Assembly (NCBI GenBank): GCA_963277665.1
Contig: OY728123.1
Span: 630,476,915 to 630,540,914, forward strand
Length of the DNA stretch: 64,000 nucleotides
Source of the DNA: Viscum album
Taxonomy: Eukaryota; Streptophyta; Magnoliopsida; Santalales; Viscaceae
Direction: 5' to 3'
Positions 31,981 through 43,150 of the stretch are shown piece by piece (the stretch's first letter is position 1; each line of letters begins with the position of its first letter). The position numbers and the translations under genes were made by a program. Under the pieces are notes generated by a model, which saw only the letters and a list, made by a program, of their open reading frames with translations, was not told where the DNA came from and did not search any database.

Positions 31981-34660
31981 TGACAACTTTAGAAGTAAAT
32001 ATCATTTTAATAACCATTACTTGTGTAGTAAAATATTTTACTTATCTGTATGTCATAAATGTACTACCCACAAGTTCATACTTTTTACTTCCATGTATGT
32101 TGTTATACTTTTCTCGGGCTTGGGGTGATAATAGAATCACAGTTACATAATACATCACCAAAAATCCCAACCATAAAATAGAAATACTATATTGGAATAA
32201 CAAGAAATCCATTTTAGATGTCAAAACCTATCAACAGGTCAGCAATATACCCTTATTTTTCAACAATGATTATGAAAAATTATTAAATGTTCACAATTAT
32301 CCTTTAACAAATTATATATTTCCATGTAATTAATCTACTACAGGCTACAAGGTGCTTAATTTAATCTACAGATCAGAAAATTCAAAGCACCCACAACTGG
32401 TTCTATGAATCATGATAGTCGTGCATGAAGAAATTACAGATTATATATGGAAGCATTTGTTGCATGTCCTGCAACTCCTCACCTACTAGAATTACTCTGA
32501 TGTGAGAATGTATTCAATGCGCACAAAATTTCTTTTTTTCATTACGCTACACACTTGGTTCTACTGCACAGTCCAAATGAGACTGATAGTGTAGTCATAA
32601 TAACAATTGCAACAGGTTTAGAGTTCAACTACTGGTTACGGACAAGACAGACTCTTTTTCTGTGGTGTTATTTGAGAAACAAGTCATGCAATACATACAC
32701 AAAATAGCTGTGCAACTAAGATAGGATTTTATACTAGTATATCCATGTCCTTATATTTTGTCATTATAAAAAATTTAAATATTTTAATTAACACTGCCAA
32801 TGGATTTTTTTTTATTTGGAAGACGACGAGTTTGGTTTCCCTCGGGAATTGAACAACTTCAAAACCAGGAAATTTCTGTTTGCAATTGAGGTGACAGATT
32901 ACAATATTAAGAATCATCATCATCCATCTGAGAAAAGTAGTTAAAAAGTGGTTTATATGAATGATAATGACAACTACATCAACCTCATTACTTTCATCTT
33001 AGAACATAAAAATTCCAGTCTGAATTTTTTTCACATTATCTCTAAAAACAACAACTCAGAATACTTTACATTTTTCTTCAATAATATACAGGAATATCAA
33101 AGCATTGGGTCTTCTACAGTAAGCAGTGTCATTCATTATATGCATGTAACTATTGATCAATTTCATTAGTATGTCTTTCTAACTATGGATATCATTTTAA
33201 TGATATATTCCTTTTCACATTTACTCAAAGTATCATGAAACAGTCGGTTCTTCTCCTGGTACATTAAACATTGAAACATGATTACATACTAAACCCTTGA
33301 GCATGTGTTGTACTCGAGTATAAATATGTTATATTTCATTACTACTAAATGATATCCATTACTATAAGAACACGTGGCAGTACTGTAATGTATTATGATT
33401 TTTAAACATTTAAATATCAGAAATTTATTTCAAATTACATCTGTGGTCGGATAAGAAACACTATATTGTTTAAGATCTACTTTGAATTTCAATGATTTCA
33501 ACTTATGTAATTTATAGGGTCAAATTATTCTATCAAAGACCTCTATGTATAAAAATATGTTGCGATGTTTTGATATTGAAAATGGGGACAAGATAATGTT
33601 CAGACATCTCCAAACAACATGCCTACAAAAAGTCAATCTACTGACTTATATACCATTCAGAAGGAATATATTAACATGAAAAATGAAAAAACAGACTGAA
33701 ATCTCGTATTGGAAACAGAAGGTAAACATACTTCTTTACTAATCAAAATTTTATCATTATTGTTTTCATAATTAATATTTTTTGTATAATGTTTATTACA
33801 TTTTCCACTGTAGATACCATTCATTTGAAATATTTTCTGCTACTCATTCAGTATTTTGATATGATAACTATATATTGTGTCATTGAGGAGACAATTGCAC
33901 CATGAGGATTTGTGGTTTTCAACCAATACAATCTTCTTTTTAAAATTTATCATACATTCCATATATATATGATTGCAAACCTAACTGCATTTCTTATTAA
34001 TATTTGTATCCCATACGTATATGCATTATTACTGTGTCTACGAAACCTGTCTTTTGTTCTATATGCAGAATTTGGTCGTTCATTTGGAGCATGATTCATT
34101 TTTTTCCAACTATTTTGTTAAAATTTTAGGATGTACGAAATGATTATGGTAACATCTATTCCTAATATTGATTTTGGTGATCAGAAAAATTAATATACAC
34201 GACTATTATTTATTTAATGGTTTCTAATCTTTAATTTTTACATGCTCGATATTATAGGTACTAAAACAACCACCTAGTCTTTTAGACGATTTTGGGCTTA
34301 TGTATCACGCACTTTCCAATGGCCTTTTTACATTCTTCATTTTTTTGGTATAGTAAAATTTCAGCCTGTTTTAAACTATTTAGTGTTTTATTTGGGTACC
34401 TTTAATTACAAAAAATTCCCTCTTTATCTATTCATTGATATGTATTTATGTTAATAATTTTACTTTTATATACAGGTTTCATTACATGTATGATAAAGAA
34501 TATGAAGACCTATTGAAACTAGAATATGCTCCTACAGACATTGTAACTTTCCCAATACTTTTAACTTGTGATTTATATCGTTTACTATTATTATGTACCA
34601 GTTACAAATAGTATTTTCATTAGTAAACATCAATAATTCTATTTTTTGTGTGTACTCATG
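31981..34660. other. AT-rich DNA downstream of the RPA-like gene, no supported gene
   Basis: Only short open frames are present (73 codons at 32948 plus, 64 at 32729 minus, 60 at 33912 plus), none with a recognised domain. Several AG|GTA-like sites occur, so eroded exons of the RPA-like gene could extend into this stretch. I could not identify a Helitron 3' end. Confidence 0.4.
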
Positions 34661-34799
34661 GGTGAGTAATACCTTTTATCTGGTTTAAGAAGCCTTTTCG
34701 GATCCACTTTCTCTTAAATCTGAATATTTATCTTAAAAACCACAAAAGATCAGAACATACCAAATCACTTTTTGAGATATCATCCCAATCATCAGATCA

Positions 34800-34960
34800 T
34801 ATCAAGAGGTTTTTAACCGTTAGATCCATCATGGAAGTTGAACCGTCATCTCAGACACCTATATAAGGAACCCCTATTGGTTTCCCCACATAGATCTTTA
34901 AAGCCTTCACATACTAAAGTTCTACCCCCTACTTAAGGTCATTCCAGATCTTTAGGATTT
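34800..34960 (+). promoter_or_regulatory. Promoter-like segment with TATATAAGG
   Basis: TATATAA at 34860-34866 is preceded by two AACCGT elements (34815 and 34841) in less AT-rich sequence than the surroundings. It lies about 300 bases upstream of the envelope-position-like coding remnant in the same direction. It could be the start of that gene's transcript or part of an LTR. No matching second copy is seen in the window. Confidence 0.4.
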
Positions 34961-35139
34961 TCATAGTTTCGAATGTCTGTTTAAACCTCTCCTCAGAATG
35001 AAATATTTACTGTAAAGTAAATATATGAATGGAATATATACAGAGAAGGGATAGTGTTCCGAATTTCATTTATATGTATGATTCAATTATTACAAATAAC
35101 ATCAAGCTGAATGGCTAGGAATGTAAATGTATATTAAAA

Positions 35140-37560
35140 TAAAAGGTGAAGGATACATTTTATCCAGATTTGTTGGTTGAATTTCACGAATCATTAAGAA
35201 TCTTCCATGAAGGAGGGAGATATATGTTTTCCTTCAAGTGATATGGAATGACCTAATCCCTTTATTATACCAAGGCTCCAAATCTGATTAGAATTTTTTA
35301 TGTAGGTGAAGCTGAATTTTTCACCCATAAATTACCAGATGTATCAGGTTCGTTGGATAATTAAAAGGCTTTAGAGTACCATAGATTAAAAGAAGTAAAG
35401 ACTCTGAAGATTATCCATTTATCAACAAACTTTTATATTCATGAATTGTGGGTTCATGGTTTTATCATTCCGAGGAAAGGGGATAAGGATTCCATGATGA
35501 AAAGTGACAACAATATTCGGGATTTCATGGTGAACCACATGAAGATAAACTTGATCATGTATAACTTGGTTATAGATGAGAATATGAAGAATGGACATTT
35601 CGAGTCTCATGTTATAATGTATCCAGACATTCACCCAAAAATTATTGTTCTTTCTCTTCAATATTAAAAATACCATACAGTTCAAAGCCATGAAATTACA
35701 AGGATATGTTATTTAGCGATGATTCCTTGAGAAGGATGAAGGTTGGATTCAGTTGTAAACCAGGATATTTTTATGATTTTTCTATGTTAGAAATTGATGC
35801 TCCATCAATGAAATCTGATGTGGCTGAGACTACCAAATGGGTGGAAGGAAGAGGAAGGAAAAGGAACTGGAAGTGAAATAAAAAATCCATGTGGCTAAGA
35901 AAACTCAATTAGCACCCCCAAAAACCAAATAAGAAAAAGACTTACCCTCATCAAGTAGTGGCTAAGTAGAGATAGGACAAGAAGAAAATGAAGGAAGGGG
36001 ATCCTAATTTTTTCTTGGACCCTAATTAGGAGAAATCTATAATGATAAATGTTGGTGAAGATCATGAGAAGGAAGAGAAAGAAATAAAACAGAGGAAGAA
36101 GATGTCGGAGGATAAAATCATTCAATCCCTTCTTAAGTCATGTGAGAAAAACTCTGAAGAAATACAGGTACCAAATTTTTTTTTGAAAGAATCACTCCAT
36201 GTGACTCCTAGAATGAAGTTAGTAATTATGGAACCAAAAAAGAAGTAGAAATTGTTCAAGATGAATAAATTGAAGAAGATGTAGGACAAGAAGGAGATGA
36301 AGAAGAAGTAGTAGAAGGAAGTGGTGATACTGAAGATATTATAAGACAAGTAGTGGATTATTATATTAAGGACAGTACTTCTGAGAAACAATCAATCCAA
36401 ACATCTGAAGCAAAAATATCAAAACTTGCTACTCTAGAAAAAAAAGAAAAAGGTCAGGAAAAAGTGAATAAGAAATATAAAGAGGACAGTATCAAAGAAA
36501 TACTTTATTGAGCCATAGAATGTTGTGGTAGGTGCCAAGAATGAAAACCATGAGAAAGATAAGATTGTTTAGTTATTTGATAGTGATCATGAATAAACTA
36601 AAGAATAATAGATCATTCCAATAGATTATAATGGAAAAAAAGTGTTGGTTGATACACCTAGTAAATTATTGGTGAAAAAGAAATATGTGGGTGCTTCATC
36701 GAGGAGAAAAGCTGAAGAGATAGAAAAAGAATTATCACCAACCAAACATTCTGATTTGGAATCATCCTCTCTTGGACATGACTTTGTGGGACAATGGTTG
36801 ATGAATTTGGTTGATACAATTCCCCTGTTTCTGAGTATATACCCGAGGTACAATATGCTTCAGCACTCATTTAATCAAAAAGTCGATTCACTCACGATAC
36901 ATAAGGATATGTTTCTAATGCTTGAGACATATTTCAAAACCTTCTTCATTAAATATAATTCTCATAAAATATCATTCAATAATATTACATGTTGGTAAAT
37001 AAAAACAATCAATGACTTTAGAGTCTTTGATGAATTTCATGAAAGTGTAAAGGATTCCTTTGACATCGAATATTGGAGGATTAATGAACCTACTAAGATT
37101 ATTTAGGAAAAGATGTCTCTTGAATAGACAACTCGGTAATAGGAAGTCAAGGACTTGAATGGGAAGCTTAATTCAGTAGCAATTAAATGGAAGAGAGAAA
37201 GATATCTTGGAATTGAGATTGAAGAGAATCTTGTTAAGCATGAATAAGTCATGAGGGCTCAGGAAGATATTCTTAAGGATTAGGAAGAAAAGATAAAATC
37301 CATATAGAAAACAATTAAGATCAATATCAGCTACTTAAGCATGTGGAAGAGTATTACAAGGAGATAAAGAATCTAAAAACAATTGTAAAGAAGTTAATAC
37401 CAAAGGAGAAAGAAATATTATTCTTTCCCATTCTGATATTTCATTATATCAAAAAAATCACTCAATCATAATGGAATTTTGGTTATTCTTTGTATATTTG
37501 GTTATTCAATACTAATTTTTCAGTACCTTATTTTTTCTATTCCCTTATTTTTTTTTTGAA
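35140..37560 (+). pseudogene. Decayed retrotransposon-type ORF (plant-transposon-protein / Sirevirus env-position-like)
   Basis: Plus-strand translation from about 35160 gives YPDLLVEFHESLRIFHEGG, YVGEAEFFTHKLPDVSG, LWVHGFIIPRKGDKDSMMK and HMKINLIMYNLVIDENM. This resembles the family annotated as putative plant transposon protein, which occurs as an extra ORF in plant LTR elements. A lysine/glutamate-rich middle (35800-36500) leads to an open frame at 36642-36998 (PSKLLVKKKYVGASSRRKAE, GQWLMNLVDTIPLFLSIYP) and a charged, probably coiled-coil tail to 37400. A polypurine tract follows at 37565. In Sireviruses an extra ORF sits between RNase H and this tract. No gag or pol is seen beside it. Many stops are present. 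Confidence 0.55.
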
Positions 37561-37564
37561 AATC

Positions 37565-37581
37565 ACAAAGGGGGAGAAAGG
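37565..37581 (+). other. Polypurine tract
   Basis: CAAAGGGGGAGAAAGG lies about 160 bases after the end of the coiled-coil-like ORF remnant. Its form is that of the tract before the 3' LTR of Copia/Sirevirus elements, which supports reading the DNA from about 37582 to 39000 as LTR. Confidence 0.6.
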
Positions 37582-38146
37582 AATGATAAAAATAATTCTA
37601 AGTAAAAAATAGATTTTCCTAGGTAAGGGGTAGTTCATCTAAGGGGACGTTCTTATCAAAAAATATTTTTTCATATTAAAAAATGTAAAATCTGTTTTAG
37701 GAAATCAAGAATACGATCTTTAGAGATTTATAATCCTAAGGGAGAGTTAGTCATATTCACTATGATTCATATTTAATGGGAGATAAGTTTTCTTTTTTTA
37801 TGTTCATAATGAGAAACTCTATGTCATTGTATTCTTTTGTGTAAGGATTTTTGTTGTTTCCAAAATGGGGTAGATTACTGAGTCAATAAGGATTATTTAT
37901 GAATTTTCCACTCCTCTATGTTTTATAATCACTTACACTCTATCTTAAATAAATGTATATTTTCCCTAGGATTTATCATAATAATGAAAAAAGAATTTCC
38001 CAAGGAAATTTATCCTAAACTATGTTTTTATTGTTCATATTATATTTTCTATAAATCTAAATCTTTTTTATAAAGGGTAGAATTCATTTTTATATCTAAA
38101 ACATCGGAATACAATAAATCCTTGGTTAAAAAATAGTCTATTTGTA

Positions 38147-38572
38147 GACTACAAATTATCTATAAATTAGGCTCTGAATTCTCTGAAAATCAGACTCCAA
38201 ATTCATTGAAAATTACACTCTAAATTCCTTGAAAATCAGACTGCAAATTCTCTAAAAATCAGACTCTGAATTCTCTAAAAATACGACTCTGAATTATCTG
38301 AAATTTTGACTCTTAATTCAGTGAAAATAAAACTCCAAATTCTGAGGAATTATGATGATGAATTTCTGAAAATTCAGACTCCAAATTCCATATAATTTTG
38401 ATTCTGAATTCCTCTGAATTTGGACACCAAATTTCTAAGATTTCATATTTAGAATTCATTAAAATTCAGATACCAAAATCTATAGAATTCATGTTATGAA
38501 TTATTTGGAAAACAGAATCTGAATATCCCCAATTTATAGAGTCCAAATTATTATTTTCATGGACTCTGAACT
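38147..38572. repeat. Minisatellite, unit 23-24 bp, about 18 copies
   Basis: Degenerate units of the form AGACTCTGAATTCTCTGAAAATC follow one another, with a second form carrying CTCCAAATT in place of CTCTGAATT. The first units (38168-38300) are most regular; later ones vary in length from 18 to 26 bases. The array lies about 200 bases upstream of a TATA-like box, in a probable LTR. Confidence 0.88.
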
Positions 38573-38770
38573 TTTATTTTTTCCTTATTCTAATAAAAAA
38601 ATGATTTGGTTAAGCGACTGAATTTTAAGTATGTGTGTTATATTTATGAAATGATGTCTTACATTCAGTTTCTAAATAACTGTTGTTTGAGTGAAATATG
38701 TACAGGTCCCTCTAAAATTCAAGGAAAAATATGATCGTTGGAGGAGGGAGCTGACCGTTACAGAAGTGCC

Positions 38771-38777
38771 TATAAAT
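38771..38777 (+). promoter_or_regulatory. TATA-like box in probable LTR
   Basis: TATAAAT follows the GC-richer stretch GAGGGAGCTGACCGTTACAG and precedes two copies of GAGCTCATT. The context is that of a plant LTR core promoter, about 1.2 kb after the polypurine tract. Confidence 0.45.
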
Positions 38778-39153
38778 ATGAGCTCATTTGAACGAGCTCA
38801 TTAACCAAGAAACTAACTCGATCACTTTAGATATTTCATACTTGTTAATTTTTTCATGTTTATTTCTATTATATTTTGATAAAGGAATAATGTATAACCA
38901 TGTTATATGTTCTTGTTCTTTTTATACTCTAATAAGTAAGATTATATATGCTTTAAGGTAGAATTTTTTCCCTTTAATATTTTATTATGTTTAATTTCGA
39001 GAACTATATTTCCCGATCCTAGGAAGTTTGTAGAACTAGAAGAGGTCTTGTGAATTTACCATGTTTAAATTTTTTAAAAATTGTTTTCCTTAAGGATAAA
39101 AACTGTTGTTTTTAACTTACAATGGACCCACCTCTTATAATTTATCAACTACA

Positions 39154-39540
39154 TTAATATTTTGATCCTACAGATATGCCTTCAGCTTTGTCGTTACCTC
39201 TGAATGCAAGTTTGACCGCATCTTTAGTGGGATAAAACACAGCCTCTAGAAATCCATAGTGATATTTGACTTTGAGAGATAGGAGTAAATTGTATGATGT
39301 TCTCTTAATGTCGAAATGGAGATCGGTGAATATTAGGGGTATCATGGGGATACGAAGTGTAAGGTGGACATTAATTATGTCATTATGATGGATAAATCCA
39401 ATAGGGATAAGGAATTATTTCACCCCAGTTTCCAAATGTGCAGAAATAAGTACCCATAGAATTCCATAAACACAATGAGGAAATCCTTTAAGTGTGAAAT
39501 ATAAGGGCATTTAGACCTCAACTACCGACAATAAAAATCT
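39154..39540 (-). pseudogene. Unrecognised minus-strand coding-like remnant
   Basis: On the minus strand an open frame of 63 codons (MIPLIFTDLHFDIKRTSYNL to GNDKAEGISVGSKY) is preceded in the same frame by MPLYFTLKGFPHCVYGILWV and FLIPIGFIHHNDIINVHLTL with one stop. It is locally less AT-rich than the surrounding DNA. I do not recognise a domain. It may belong to a retroelement inserted between the LTR remnant at 37.6-39 kb and the Gypsy pol starting at 39.9 kb. Confidence 0.3.
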
Positions 39541-39939
39541 GCGGTTGTGACCGAGGAGGAGAATGCTTCATTCTACCATTAACGCGTCATTCATTGCTTC
39601 AACTACACTGAACATGGGTACTTTTCAAACTAGTTCCCTATACCATGGGTTTTCAAAGGTAACAAAAAACCTCCATGGTATAAAGGGAGAAATTTTTCCA
39701 TCACCACCACAAAATTGAACCCTAAAAATTAATTGGTGACATGTATGCTAGTTATTCATTCAATAATAATGAATTCAATTTTTTATTCTAGTTCTACGAA
39801 TCCTTTTATCTCTTGAAATTTTCGTAGAGAAACCCCAAAACCACCGAAAATCATGTAAGTAAATATGTTAGTGGGAACGAAAAATGGGGAAATCATTACA
39901 ACCCTAGAATATAACTCTTTCCCTCTCAAAATTTGTGGA

Positions 39940-42900
39940 TTGATCTTCCCAGAGAAACACATCATGCTTCCTATAGTGTAATTTGATGAAATTGTTGGCT
40001 TGGATTGGATTTCCCTATATAGATCCAAAATAAATTTTTGTTTGGGGGAAATCACTCTCAATATGAAGAATCAACCACTAATTCTATACAAGATCAAGGG
40101 GGAGTATGAATATTCCTCAGAAAAATCATCTCAAGCATTGATATTACTTCCCTATGAGAACGTGTATCTTTCTCAATTGATTGATTATATGGAATAAACT
40201 ATCATCGAAGATATGCCTATTGTGAGGGAATTTACAGAAGTGTTTCTTGAGGAATTGAATTGTCTTCCTCCTATAAAAGATGTGGAATACTCAATTGAAC
40301 TTATACCTCTGGAGTTTCCAATATCCAATTCTCTATATAAAATTGTAGTTGGGAAGATTGAGGAGTTGATGAAAAAACTACTATAGAATCAAGATAAAGG
40401 GTTAACACCCCAATGCTTCACTATGGGGTGAACCAGTCCTCTTTATCAAGGAGAAGGATGGGTCAATACGCCTTTGCAATGACTATTGTTAACTAAGAAA
40501 AATCACAATAATGAACAATTATCTCCTGCAAAGAATTGATGACTTGTTTGATCATCTATGGGGAACACAATACTTCTCCATGGTGCATCTATGTTCGAGA
40601 TATAACCAAGTAAGGGTGAAGAAGGTGGATATTTCCAAGACTACTTTTTATACATGATACGAGCACTATGATTTCAATGTAATGCCTTTCAGACTCACTA
40701 ATGATACATCAATCTGCATGGACATGAAGAATAGAGTCTTTAGAGATTACTTCTAAATATTTCTGGTCGTATTTATAGACGATATTCTAATATACTTGAA
40801 ACCAAGAAGAATCATGAAGAGCATCAAAGCACTGTATTAGATACCCTACAAAAGGAGAAGATCTATGCAAAGTACAACAAGTGTGAGTTATGGTTGAAGG
40901 AGTTCTCATTATAGGGACATATCATCAAATGAAATGGGATATCTATTGATCCCTCCATGATAGTATTAATTGAGGGATGGATGAGGCTATCATCTGTAAT
41001 ATATATCTATAGCTTCCACTGGTTAGCTGGATATTATTTCCAATTTGTGAGAAATTTCTCATGATTGTCCAACTATCGTAAAATCTAACTTAGAAGGGAC
41101 TACAGTTTTCATGGAGTGATAAATGTGACTATAATTTAATAGAGTTTAAAAAGAGGCTTATCAATGTTCCTGTTCTCACATTACCCACAAGTGTAGAGAT
41201 TTTTGAGGTATTTAGTGATGCTTCGAAGAAGTTCATGGGTTGTGTGTGGATGAAAAATGAAATATTAATTTCCTATGTTTCAAGGAAATTGAATGTTCAT
41301 TAGAAACACTATAAAACACATGTTCCAATGTTGGCTACAATAATCTTTGATTTGAGAATTTGGGAAAATTAGCACTTCTGGGAGAAGTGTGAAATATACA
41401 CGGATCACAAAATCCAGATGTATATATTAACATAGAAATAGTTGAATATGTACCAATGATGATTGCTAGATATTATCAATGACTATCACTTCTCAATATA
41501 TTACCACCCTGGGAAAGAAAATAGGGTTGAATATGCTCTATGTAGAAAGGACCCTATGATTCTATCATTGGTGAGAATTCAAAAGGATCCAATATTCATA
41601 GATTTGATGATGGTAGAAATGAGAATCATAAAGAAGACAACATAGTTAATACTTTCACAAATTATTTCTCAACAGTCTCTTTTCGAAATGTTAAATGATG
41701 CTCAAAAGGATGATGTGGGAATTTAGAAGAAAGTGGAAACTATCAAGAAATTGAAATCCTTGGAGTTCAGTGTTAATGAAGATGGGATTTGGTGATTTTG
41801 GACAAGAAAATGTGTTCCATCAAATATAGAGCTAAATAATGAACTTTTGGATGATGCACATAGTTCAAAATTCTCTATTCACCAAGGAAACACAATGATG
41901 TATTGTGATCTCTGAGAGAATTGTTGGTTGGATAACAAGAAGAAGGATATCATTGATTATACATCAATGTTCCTTTTTTGACATCATGTGAATGATGAGA
42001 GGCGAAATTCAAATGGGATGATTAAACCATTACCCATACCATCATGGAAATGATAGAACATCACCATTGACTTTGTCACCAGACTACCTAAGAAATCCAA
42101 AGAAAACAATTCTATATGGGTAGTTGTGGGTCATCTTATAAAGGTTGTACACTTTATTAAAATTCTAGAGGTTTTCTCATGGTATAAACACTCATGGATA
42201 TACATTAAATAATTTTTAAGGCTTCATGGTGTAACATTATCTATTGTGTCCAATTAAGATTCACGATTCACCTCTACCTTCTAGAAAAGTGTCCAAAAAG
42301 ATCGGAATACTAGCTGAATATCTGTACGGATTGTAATCCTCAAACAGATGGTCAATATAAGTGACCTATCTAAACACTTGAAGATATATTTAGAGCATGC
42401 TCAATGGAATTAAAAAGAGTATGGAATCAACATCTTCATCTGGTTGAGTTCCCTTATAATAATAGTTTCCACTCAAGCAACCAAATGGCTCATTATGATG
42501 CCCTTTATGGGAAGAGGTGCAGAACACCAACAAGTTGGGATGAAGTTGGGAAGTGGAAATTCCTAGGTCAGGAAATGGTAAATGAAATGGAGGATAAGGT
42601 AATGACCATCTAGAATCACATTAAAAATTCTCAGAGTTGACAATAGAGATATGTTGATAATCGTCGATGTGATCTAGAGTTTGATATTAGAGACACGACA
42701 TTCCTATACATATCTCCATGGAAGATATTTATGAAATTTTAGTCGAAAGGGAAAGATTATTCCAAGGTACATATGCTCTTTTGAGATCCTTGATCTCATT
42801 GGAGCAGTGGCCTATCAGATATCACTCCCACTAAACCTATATCATGTACATTATGTATTCCATATATCAATCTTAAAGAAGTACAAACCTGACCCATCAG

Positions 42901-43110
42901 ATGTACTCAATCCATATGTGGTACCATTAGATAATTACCTCTCATATGAATAGAATCGGGTGAAGATATTATATCGTAGGAAAAAAGTTCTATGAAATAA
43001 GATAATTCCCCTCATCAAGGTGTTATGGAGAAACAAAAAGTTTGAAGAGGCAACATGGTAATCAGAGGAAGTGATGAAGCATAGTTACCAGCATCTCTTT
43101 TAGTGTGGGA
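39940..43110 (+). pseudogene. Gypsy pol: protease end, RT, RNase H, integrase
   Basis: The order is: FDEIVGLDWISLYRSKINF (protease-RT linker, 39984); DMPIVREFTEVFLEELNCLP (40210); ISNSLYKI; YFSMVHLCSRYNQVRVKKVD (40570); FIDDILIY with the palm motif FIDD at 40772-40783; RNase H remnants; YHFSIYYHPGKENRVEYALC (41480); integrase blocks HSSKFSIHQGNTMMY, ITIDFVTRLPKKSKENN and VWNQHLHLVEFPYNN with RCRTPTSWDEVG (42420-42545); and the C-terminal IPLIKVLWRNKKFEEATW (43005). The second zinc-finger cysteine pair of integrase is lost. RT, RNase H and integrase copy and insert the element. Stops occur about every 20-60 codons. Confidence 0.9.
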
Positions 43111-43138
43111 AAAGTAAATTTCAAGGATGAAATTTCAT

Positions 43139-43150
43139 AAGGGGGGAAGA
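43139..43150 (+). other. Gypsy polypurine tract
   Basis: AAGGGGGGAAGA lies about 30 bases after the last codons of integrase and directly before the LTR. It sets the LTR start at about 43151. Confidence 0.8.

Larger units (their letters stand above)
24990..31990 (+). mobile_element. Decayed autonomous plant Helitron (Rep-helicase plus RPA-like gene)
   Basis: Plus-strand translation follows the gene order of plant Helitrons: cysteine-rich N-terminus, Helitron_like_N, Rep endonuclease, a PIF1-type helicase and a separate RPA70-like gene. Several interruptions have GT...AG ends and may be real introns. The termini (5' TC, 3' hairpin plus CTRR) were not found, so the outer limits are only those of supported coding sequence. 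Upstream DNA back to about 22644 and downstream DNA to about 34600 may belong to the same element. Confidence 0.88.
37582..39150 (+). other. Probable 3' LTR of the preceding element, no gene
   Basis: The stretch after the polypurine tract is AT-rich, non-coding, and contains a minisatellite (38147-38572) and a promoter-like segment with CTATAAATATG (38770). These fit an LTR with a U3-type promoter. No second copy lies in the window, so the ends are not defined. Confidence 0.45.

Noticed and set aside
36122..36391. Membrane-like minus-strand frame rich in F, I, L and Y
   Set aside because: It is the antisense of a lysine/glutamate-rich plus-strand stretch, which produces such patterns by chance.
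39783..40061. 92-codon minus-strand frame
   Set aside because: It overlaps the protease-RT linker of the plus-strand Gypsy pol, which has clear homology.
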